Below, piece after piece: positions 55,930 to 64,000 of a DNA stretch of 64,000 bases. The DNA is from Hermatobates lingyangjiaoensis (taxonomy: Eukaryota > Arthropoda > Insecta > Hemiptera > Hermatobatidae), in NCBI GenBank assembly GCA_026182355.1, contig JAPFBL010000084.1:10395001-10459000 (forward strand), in the 5' to 3' direction. The translations under genes and the position numbers were made by a program. The number at the start of each line of letters is the position of its first letter. Positions within the stretch are counted from its first letter, which is position 1. The notes beneath the pieces are model-generated. The model did no database searches, was not told where the DNA came from, and saw nothing but the letters and a program-made list of their open reading frames with translations.

Positions 55930-56560
55930 AGTAAATACCACATAATTACTGATTGCACTACATTAGAATGTCTAAGAATTGTATGTGAATTTATCATAAT
56001 CATAGTTTTTACAATCTATTTACAACAATTTATGCGTTCTATATTTCATAGCCTATAGAATTTTTCCTATCTGGTGTAGTGGTATTAGGTGTACGTATAC
56101 ACTGAATAGATGAAAGGTGTAACTACCTAATGCAGTTTGAAGACTATTTTGTTACCTAGAATTCACTGATTGATGTATCATTACCAAGCTGATTGTTTTA
56201 CTATTTTTCAATGACCATTAACATTTTGCTGATGCAATACACATTTCTGCAGTATGCAGATGTAAACACAGCTGACAGAAAATATTGTATCCGGTAGAAC
56301 ATTTGCAAAAGGTTAATACTGCTATGTTTTGTCCGGACGTAGACTAATAATCAGTTTCTAAGAACAAGTCAGTAAAGTTCAAAAAGTTTTTTTTTAATAT
56401 TACAGTTCATGAGATATCATTTTAAAAAATGCTAATTTCATTTACCTCTGATTAAGTTTGAATGAACTTACTTGGGAATTATAATATAAATATTAATATA
56501 ATTTAAACTTACAAAGTGATAGCCGGTGTCAAATAGATAAGTACATGTATTATAGTAGAT
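55930..56560. other. No gene recognised
   Basis: AT-rich; nothing supported. Confidence 0.45.
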
Positions 56561-56569
56561 GACAAGATT

Positions 56570-56910
56570 TCACAGTAAACACATGAAATGCAAATCGTTT
56601 AAACTACAGTAAGACACTTAGAAATGGGACTGAGATCTTTTGACCAAGATAGCTGGTCCTCATCAGAGTCATACTTGAACTGACCAGACATATGGTGTGG
56701 TATTGAGAGGGAAGGGAGGTAAAAGAGGTATTAAGAGATGTAAGGTTCCTTTAAAATACCTCTCTACCTCCTCCCTCTTGAAATACCTCACAATATGTTT
56801 TCTTCCTTTTGTTTTTTCAAGTGTGACCCTTTAATGATCTGTTAGCTTGGTTGAAGGATCTTAGTTTCATTTCTAAATTACCTATTGTGGTTTAAACAAA
56901 ATTGTAATAA
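56570..56910. repeat. Head-to-head PLE terminal repeats (AGATCT type), large spacer
   Basis: The minus-strand copy has TCATCAG (56660-56666), helix II halves GACCA/TGGTC, and AGATCT (56633-56638) with TTTT for TTTC. The plus-strand copy has GGTTGAAGGATCTTAGTTTC and CCTATTGTGGTTTAAAC. The spacer is itself inverted: GGAGGTAAAAGAGGTATTAA faces AATACCTCTCTACCTCCTCC. Confidence 0.6.
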
Positions 56911-56989
56911 GTACAAATATGTAAGCAATTAAATAAAACAATTCTACAAAGTGAATAAACTATATTCACGAAACAAAACACATACAAGA

Positions 56990-57545
56990 GATTTCTCTAT
57001 ACTTTCTCTTTCTTCCGGTACATCTTCCATCTTCAAGGAGGTGCTTCCATCTCCTACCGCAAACCTGCTAATCTCAGATCTGTCTTTCCACAAATCTCTT
57101 CTACAAATCCTGCCAATTCTGCTCGTGGTATGGTTCAATGTGACTGATGTGGTTGTCTTACTTGCTCTATCATCAATCATGTTCTCCCTTTACTGACTTC
57201 CTTAGCAATCACACCTAATCTATTTTTCACACAACTTCCCGATCTTTTTGTAACTGCGTTTATTGATTGTGTTGTACCCGTGTGATGCTTTTTATGTGGT
57301 TTTGGCTTCCTCCAAGCTACGCTTGCGTAGGAATAATCACAGATCTTCCTTTGGCCAGCTCAATGACCTTCTCGTTGCCATTAATGCCAGTTCCAATGGA
57401 ATCAGTTTCAATTGCTGTTTCCGTATAAAGGTTTTTGGGTAAATTCCTGATCCAACGCAAATATCACTTTGAGAGCTTATGAAGAAAAACTTATTTATAT
57501 CCTAAATCTAGACCTGCTCCAGGGCTTAACCTCAGTAGTTAATTA
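56990..57545 (+). pseudogene. Decayed PLE GIY-YIG endonuclease (same family as 19.6 kb)
   Basis: At the DNA level this follows the 3' half of the PLE at 20.06-20.60 kb block by block. It has CTTTCTTCCGGTACATCTTC, CGCAAACCTGCTAATCTCAG, GGTATGGTTCAATG, a remnant of the Cys-rich linker, TGCTTTTTATGTGGTTTTGG (the YVG region), GGAATAATCACAGATCTTCC and CAGGGCTTAACCTCAGTAGT. Frameshifts and stops break every frame; the intact stretches are under 80 codons. It is followed by the family's 3' terminal region. Confidence 0.8.
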
Positions 57546-57699
57546 TTCTTTATTATTTATTTAGTCTTATTAGAAAATTTGGTTACTTATTTTTCTTCCA
57601 TAGTTTTCTATTTTAAATATTTTTTATTTTTATTATTTTAAAATGTTTTTCTTTATTTGATTGTACATATTTATTTATTTATGTTATTTATGATATTTA

Positions 57700-57895
57700 T
57701 CCTTGACTCCCCTCTCTCCGTAAGTTGGCTACACTGATTGGGTGCCTCATGAATTAGACTGACTTAAGTCATTGTTTGCCTTCGGGTCTACTCACCTTAT
57801 AACGACAGAGTCGATATATAGTAGTAATTTTTGGATTTCTTCTGTGCGTTTTCTTTCTGTGAATTTAGTTTATATATAAATATACATATAACATC
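57700..57895 (+). mobile_element. PLE 3' terminal region
   Basis: GTAAGTTGGCTACACTGATT, a decayed hammerhead region (CGACAGAGTCGATATATAG), TAGTAGTAATTTTTGG and TTCTGTGCGTTTTC, ending in TATATATAAATATACATATA. Continuation of the decayed PLE at 56.99-57.55 kb. Confidence 0.7.
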
Positions 57896-58030
57896 TAAAT
57901 CACACTAAGAATGTCAGAAAATGAATAACCAAAACAAATTGTCTTCGTCGGAGTCTAACTGATACTGAAGACCACTTCTTTTGGTTGAAAGATCATTTCA
58001 TTTTTTTGAAAATCTTACTGTGGTTCATAC
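57896..58030. repeat. Head-to-head PLE terminal repeats, degraded
   Basis: AACCAAAACAAATTGTCTTC with CGTCGGAGTCTAACTG on the left; ACTGAAGACCACTTCTTTTG, GTTGAAAGATCATTTC and TTACTGTGGTTCATA on the right. Confidence 0.6.
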
Positions 58031-58470
58031 GTAGATTTTCATCTCACTTGTTTACTGAAAAATCTTGTTATATGTAGCATTTAGTACAATAGAGTATAGT
58101 GTATAGATACTACAGTTATAGTATGGTTATATAATAGATTAACCATTCATGACCAATAAAATGATTTAGTTAAATAAAATTTAAAGATTAGAATAAATGT
58201 TTGGAAAAACTGTCATGATATTCCTACACTAGTGACTAGCGTGAGGATTTTTTAATTCAATTTTATGACAAACCCCTTAAATTCAAAAAAACGATGAGCA
58301 ACCTCCAATGTAGAAATATTGCAATATACATAACATTTGTGTTGCGTAAATGTGTAAAATAAGTCTAAAATATATTTTACAATTAAAATATGTATACTAG
58401 TATATTACTAGTACCACAGAATGTAGTAGACTTTACATTAGGATGTGAATAATAATAACTAGCAATCTTA
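58031..58470. other. No gene recognised
   Basis: AT-rich; nothing supported. Confidence 0.45.
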
Positions 58471-58479
58471 TTTGTGTAT

Positions 58480-58645
58480 GCTGGGGTTGTGTCGTTCGAC
58501 CGGTTTCGGATATTCTTCATTATCACAAAGAACACCAATGGAGTTCATTTGAAAGATTTAACAAATTATTCAATTGTTAAATGGAATGCTCATAGAAGAT
58601 AGAGGAAACCGGTTCAAAACAGGCCGAACGACTCAACACCACCAT
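58480..58645. repeat. Inverted terminal repeats with hammerhead-like box (ACCGGT type)
   Basis: The left (minus) copy has ACCGGT at 58499-58504 and TTTC at 58504-58507, with GGATATTCTTCATTATCA beyond. The right (plus) copy has GATAGAGGAAACCGGTTC, with GAAA at 58605-58608 and ACCGGT at 58608-58613. The outer ends GTGTCGTTCG and CGAACGACTCAACACC are inverted copies. Confidence 0.6.
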
Positions 58646-58649
58646 AATG

Positions 58650-59540
58650 TACGGTTAATTCGTATTCCAATGTAATGCAAAATGTCTTTATTAGTGATTT
58701 CTGATTTCATAACACTGTTGCACAAATACCTCCAATAATACACTTATGATGAAATATTTTTGTGACTCTATTTATAGCTTTGTGATCAACATATTAAGAA
58801 ATATGAAGTAAGACGTAAATATACCATACATGTAGAGAAAACAACCTTGATTATTGTAAATTTCTTGCTAGTTTAATATATAAAATACAATTATGGTCAC
58901 CATTAACGAGTAGATAGGAGCATCGAGTGCAATTTGATATTGAACTTTGTATTCATACTTATTCATGTCTATAGATATTTCAATATTTCAAGCGAGACAT
59001 ACAGAAACAACGCAAATAAGAAGCTTCAGCATATTGCTTTAGTATGGATTAGAAATTACCTACTAATTTACTAAGATGGCGTCTTACTGTAGTGAAAAAA
59101 TGTTTTTCTATCTAGTCGCATAAAGATTTTAAACAAAAAATCCTATTGACTAGACTAACCTAAACCGGCCGTCTATAGCCTCAAAGACTGTCACATTCGT
59201 TTTTCGATCATCTGTGAGGTATCTGTTTACCAGGATTATGGCCAATGATACATGAGGACAGTTTTCAAAAAATGTATCATACATCCGATGGTAGGGGCGG
59301 CCAAAGTGTGTAGTCACTTCTTGAGCTAATCAGGTAACCTCCGGACAAAATGTCTACTCCTCATACAGCGACTAATAAATAGAAGAAGGAACAATGGGAT
59401 CTATACTCCCTAAGACAAACACCACAACAATCACGAGCTCAACAACCAATGCCGAAACAAGCACAAAGCATGAGAAGCTTGTCCTCTAGGAGCATACAGT
59501 ATTTTAGGGTCATATCGGTGGTACGCCAGATGACGCAAGA
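58650..59540. other. No gene recognised
   Basis: Contains a moderately GC-richer part (59170-59480) with no frame or repeat that I can name. Confidence 0.4.
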
Positions 59541-59546
59541 TTTCTT

Positions 59547-59848
59547 CTGAATCTACCTGCAGTAGTAGAAGCTCTGTGGGCAAAACGTGTTCTACAATAC
59601 ATTCAGTCTATTAGTATTTCAAGGCTTACACAACGTAACTGCAGTAACCAGATCTCACAAAAATGATGTCAATAATCACTTGTGAATCAAGATTCTGCAT
59701 CTGCAAAGGAAAATGACAATTAACCTGTCATAAATACCAGAATTAGTATATTTTATAATTCACAATTCAAAAACTAAAAATTGACTCATAAATAATAAAA
59801 TATTTCAACACATGATTGACTGCTAATTATATATCTTTGATTGTTTTG
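59547..59848 (+). repeat. Direct repeat, order X-Y
   Basis: X (59547-59643) begins CTGAATCTACCTGCAGTAGT and has CTCTGTGGGCAAAACGTGTT, where the second copy reads GCGAAACG, then ACAATACATTCAGTCTATTA. Y (59629-59848) begins ACACAACGTAACTGCAGTAA and runs through GATTCTGCATCTGCAAA to ATCTTTGATTGTTTTG. X includes a hammerhead-like GCTC-TGT-GGGC hairpin and GAAA. Confidence 0.8.
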
Positions 59849-60483
59849 AAGCTGTAATGTATATATTAATAATTATAAATACATTACTTACAGTATTATA
59901 AACTAAATTCAACGATAAGCATAAAGGAAATTGCCAACAGAAAGATGTGAGTTGTTCCGAAGGTATGATTTTGTGAGTTGCTCCTATTGTTTTATGATAA
60001 TTTATAAAATTATCATCAATATTTAAAATATATATAACAAAATATCACTATCTTTAAATGAATGAATTTAATATGCCTGGATCTCAGTACACTATCAATT
60101 AACAGTCATATCGAAAACCACAGTTAATTAAGTACTTACATAACTACAACACGATAACATTTTATAAAAAGTTACAATAACAATTAAAGCAAATCAAGAA
60201 ACGACAAAACTAAGTATTGTTCTTTCTTATTCTTTCTGAAACAAAGTCTTCTTCGGGTAACAACTAAATTTGTTTTTCTACTTTATTTATATAAATTTTT
60301 ATTACATAAAATTATATTTTCATTAATAAATTAAAATTGTAATAAATTTTAATAAAATTAATATCTTTCAATTATTTTATTTATGACGCAGATTTTATGA
60401 CCAGGATTAATTATTAAAACAACAATCACTTCGTATCAGTAATAATGTAACAATTGATTTACATTATATAGTGTGTAGTCAGT

Positions 60484-60820
60484 TACACAACGTAACTACA
60501 GTAACCAGATCTCACAAAAATGATGTCAATAATAACTTGTGAATCAAGATTCTGCATCTGCAAAAGAAAAATGACCATTGACCTGTCATAAATACCAGAA
60601 TTAGTATATTTTATAATTCACAATTCAAAAACTAAAAATTGACTCAAATAATAAAATAATACAACACATGATTGACTGCTAATTATATATTTTGATTGTT
60701 TTAACAATCAATATGCAGTAATCTGAATCTACCTACAGTAATAGAAGCTCTGTGGGCGAAACGTGTTCTACAATACATTCAGTCTATTAGTATTTCAAGG
60801 CTTACACAACGTAACTGCAT
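60484..60820 (+). repeat. Direct repeat, order Y-X (circularly permuted)
   Basis: Y (60484-60704) and X (60723-60820) correspond to the copy at 59547-59848, but the order of the parts is swapped. They are joined by AACAATCAATATGCAGTA. X here keeps GAAAC, which has become AAAAC in the first copy. Confidence 0.8.
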
Positions 60821-60929
60821 TAAATAATTATAAATTTAATTAAATAATTTATGATTTGTTAAGAAATATATTTTAAATACATGTTGTTAGTACCATAGAC
60901 GTTAGTTGAAGAATTAGTAGATGATACCC

Positions 60930-61060
60930 TCATACCTCGCATACAGAAGTAGGAGTTGTTGGACCGGTTTCGGTTCTTAAGATGATCTTAAGATCTTCTT
61001 GAAGATGGACAGCGCCCGGGACTAGTCAAACAAGTCCTACTCCTTTATGGAAGTTATGAC
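60930..61060 (-). repeat. Terminal repeat with hammerhead-like box (ACCGGT type)
   Basis: On the minus strand CTTAAGAACCGAAACCGGTC is read, with ACCGGT at 60963-60968. It is embedded in palindromic ATCTTAAGATCATCTTAAGA sequence. Inverted flanks GTAGGAGTTGTTGG and CAAACAAGTCCTACTCC surround it. Confidence 0.5.
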
Positions 61061-62805
61061 GGCATCATCTTCTGTCATATATTTTAACTAATTCATTTTT
61101 TAAGTTGTATATATTACATTCGTTTTAATTAGAAACGTTTAGTTCAGCCTTTCAAAGAAGTACATAATAAAGTTTTAAATATCTTAGTATATATATAAGG
61201 TATTGAAAAAAAAAAACAGAAATTCATAAATATATTTAAATACTATTATGAAGTGTAAAGATTATTTACTGCAATTTTTTCCCCTAATTACTAATAATAA
61301 AGCGGAATTGAATATATTATTCAAAACATCACGGAATGTATGGTAGAACTAATTTCAGCTTTGCTTGCTTTGACTCTGCACATTTCTAATTTGTTTGATG
61401 TTATTATCACAGTTATTGTGTTGATTATTTTCTTTTATTCCTGCGATTTGTGGTTATTATTTTCTAGGTTAGATTTGTTTAATATGAGGACACTGCAGTA
61501 ATTGTCTACCTAATAAAACTAAGTACAAATTCATTCATATCATCATGGTAACTTTATTTGAATTTAATGATAAAATGTTTCTACACATAATGTGCAACGA
61601 TCATGACTTTCACTGGAGGCCACAAAGTGTAGCCTACCCTGACTTTAGATTATTTTATTTGGAAAATCTTACGCAAGTGTCTTCAGGAGTTTATGAAGAT
61701 GGCAAAAACTACTCTAAATGTTAGATCACCAGGGTAAAAAAAATTTAATATGGCAAAATTAGAAATCCCGATAAAAATCAATGTAGAGATTTTTTATTTT
61801 TGTCCATTGTAGGGTTTATGTTCCTAGTCAATGTATGCTCGTTTTTTGTACACTTTCACTATTGTATAAAATTATTTTACAAACATTAAAGTTTAATATT
61901 AAAAATTTATTCAAAATCTGTGTTTTGTAACAAAAAAAATTATAAACAATAATTATGAAAGCAATTAAGTATTATTCATTGGATATTTTATAATAAAATG
62001 TTCATCTTCAATTGCCTCTTGAAGGCTTAAGGATTTGATTATAGGAATGTTTGGAAACCTGTTAAGCGAGGATGAAAATAGACGAGATATGTTATTAATT
62101 ATCTAATAATGTTAATAATAACTCCTCTGCTACTAACAATCTTTTAAATTGTTAATCCATAGTTACTGACTTAGAGAACACTTAAAGAAAATAATTGAAA
62201 AAATGTAAGAATATATAATAAAATAGTATTTATATACATACTATGGACATCGAATCGCAATCTAGTCTTAGTCTGTTTGCTTACCTAAATTCATTATTTT
62301 TTAATATGAGTCTTCAAAAATGCCAAGGTACTAACTTTTAATATTAGGGAAGCATTAAGAAGATGGAAAGGAAATACCATATATACAGAAACGGCAAATG
62401 GAATGGTGGTATGAAGAGTTTATTATTGTGGGGAATATGTTGACCTGATTTAAAAATATTTATCATGTATTTAAATGAATCTTTTTAAGGGAAAGAGATG
62501 AAATAAGGCCTAATAAAATCTGTTTTAATAGGTCATACAAATCTGTTTCTTAATCGACAGTTATTGATAAAGACAAAAACACTTAAAATTAACACAAAAC
62601 AAAGTGTATTTTTCTTACTTTTGTTTAAATAAAAAAAATGTATAACCGCAATGTGAATTTTATTTTCGTTAGCATATATTTCCACTAATATTAAACACAT
62701 TCGGTATGTTTAAAGAAAAGTTGTTAAGAAATATTTTTTTTTAAAAATGATTTAATATGTAGGATTGAATTTTAATATGAAAGGCCCAGTAATGAGTTCT
62801 ATATA
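61061..62805. other. AT-rich stretch without recognised genes
   Basis: Nothing supported. Confidence 0.45.
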
Positions 62806-62809
62806 GTAT

Positions 62810-63225
62810 ATCCCTATGCACCAAGCATAGGGTTGCTGCCCGTTGAACGGTTAGTATTCTTAGATCGTGACCTCCCCTTCCCTTGCTTTTTATTATTATT
62901 TTTTGTCTGCACTCTCCTACCGCGAATGAGCAAGGAAGATGGATTTTTTGTTAGGGTGTCCGCGGGAACCCGACTAACATTATAAACATTGATCGTCTTT
63001 TTAGGTTTGAGTCGGCGGCTAAGTTGTATATAGATGGAAACGTCTGGCTGGGTCTGGCCCGGTAGTCTCACCTCGGCCACATCCACAGAACCGGCTTTAA
63101 TTACTGCTCATCTCCAACAAATTACAACTATGCAGCATTTAATAATTACCTCTCCACGGCCTCTCCCTCTTTCTGGTTTCTTTCTCCAACTCCATAATTA
63201 CGCAATAATTTTCTATTATTTTAGA
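62810..63225. other. GC-richer island, possible first exon or regulatory element
   Basis: This stands out from its surroundings. On the minus strand a 90-codon frame (63086-62814) begins MDVAEVRLPGQTQPDVSIYI and ends in a basic tail (QTKNNNKKQGKGRSRSKNTN). GAG-GTGAGA after the fifth codon could be a splice donor. Between 63090 and 63160 are homeodomain-type sites TTTAATTACTG and TTAATAATTACC. No family is recognised. Confidence 0.3.
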
Positions 63226-63229
63226 TAAT

Positions 63230-64000
63230 TGTTCATACTTGATAAAGAAATCTGAGTAAATTGAAGATTCAAATTGATTTAATGTGTTTTTTTTATTTAA
63301 AATCAAAACTTGTTAATAACGTGAATCAAAGGTTAGTGTTTTACAGTTATTATTATAAAATAATATCTGTCGATATAAATTTCACTTAATGAAGTGAGAA
63401 ACTACAGAAGAACGTTTAAAAAAGAAACAGAAGCCACCCATCTGGCTTCAGGACGTACAAAGAAATTGACTTCAACTAATTTAAATTAACCAAGCAGTAT
63501 TTATGTATGAGTAAAAAATATAATCAATTCCATTTTCTTTACTATTGAAAAGAGAAATTAACATTTAAAATATCTCAAAAAAATGTTAGTAATCGATGTA
63601 ACTATACATAATACATTCCTGTGACCTAAAGCATAAAAAACAGTTTAGATATATGGTTGAGTTTAACAAAACTCTTATCTGTAAAAGAATAAAATGAGTA
63701 CAAGAAAAGAAGAGCATAATAAACAGGTAGTAAGAATGATTTTTAAGAAACTTTAACAAACAACAACAGAATTACTAGGAATATAAAGTCCTTATCAGTA
63801 ATATATATCTTGACACGTCTACACGAAATAAGAATAAATGAATTAATACAAAGAAGGAGTAAAAAAGCAAATAACTTATTTAACGAAGGAATATATTTAC
63901 TACTAAACCAAATAATGTAATGTATTATAGTCGAATTTGAACTTCTTAGCAAAAAAATGAACAATGCGTTTAATTAAAGGCTGAAAATATACGAGTATAT
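63230..64000. other. AT-rich sequence, no gene recognised
   Basis: Nothing supported up to the end of the window. Confidence 0.45.

Noticed and set aside
56951..57196. 81-codon plus-strand and 78-codon minus-strand frames
   Set aside because: Both lie over a frameshifted PLE endonuclease relic; the plus-strand frame is not the ancestral one throughout.
1..64000. CRISPR arrays, operons, bacterial promoters or phage genes
   Set aside because: No regularly spaced short repeats with unique spacers and no prokaryotic gene density; all evidence is eukaryotic.

Overview
This is an AT-rich eukaryotic (metazoan, almost certainly invertebrate) genomic window dominated by transposon-derived DNA. I found no intact host protein gene, rRNA or tRNA gene, CRISPR array or operon. 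The identification rests on Penelope-like retroelements (PLEs) with GIY-YIG endonucleases, a tRNA-derived SINE, Helitron relics, a hAT MITE, non-LTR (LINE) relics and many long (TA)n tracts. The SINE tail is (CCTAA)n, the complement of the arthropod telomere repeat TTAGG. That fits an arthropod, but it is only a hint.

Layout. 0.6-3.2 kb: PLE debris, including a minus-strand GIY-YIG fragment, several head-to-head terminal repeats and a near-perfect palindrome. 8.2-11.2 kb: a 3-kb composite with ~500-bp terminal inverted repeats enclosing two tandem copies of an unclassified repeat, here called family K, which recurs at 16.8, 30, 31, 36, 38 and 51 kb. 13.7-14.2 kb: two SINE insertions with perfect target duplications. 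16.2-16.8 kb: a hAT MITE with a perfect 8-bp target duplication, then a long-TIR foldback element. 17.5-18.6 kb: a 3'-truncated Helitron. 19.5-20.9 kb: the best gene-like feature, a 5'-truncated PLE with a 315-codon uninterrupted frame (RT thumb, zinc-binding linker, GIY-YIG domain). 21.9-23.4 kb: a nested set of three large hairpins, 203-, 315- and ~125-bp arms. 35.1-35.8 kb: a LINE relic with RT motif A, then a complete SINE. 39.9-42.8 kb: two Helitron derivatives separated by a ~135-bp tandem repeat. 43.2, 48.9 and 49.8 kb: LINE C-terminal zinc-knuckle relics. 45.5-47.8 kb: a second PLE lineage arranged as RT, endonuclease, terminal repeat, then the ORF start of a following copy. 52.7-58.0 kb: more PLE terminal repeats and a decayed PLE endonuclease. 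58.5-61.0 kb: further ribozyme-like terminal repeats, including a circularly permuted pair. The remaining stretches are AT-rich and show no recognisable gene.

The main unifying observation is that the PLE-derived terminal repeats carry hammerhead-ribozyme-like cores (CTGANGA, a short hairpin, then GAAA). In most of them the GAAA box runs directly into a short palindrome (AGATCT, AGGCCT, AAGCTT, ACGCGT, ACCGGT or an AT-rich one). They frequently occur as head-to-head pairs bordered by (TA)n. Minimal hammerheads in PLE terminal repeats are known from the literature. The systematic palindromic third helix and the head-to-head pairing seen here are what I consider most worth testing.
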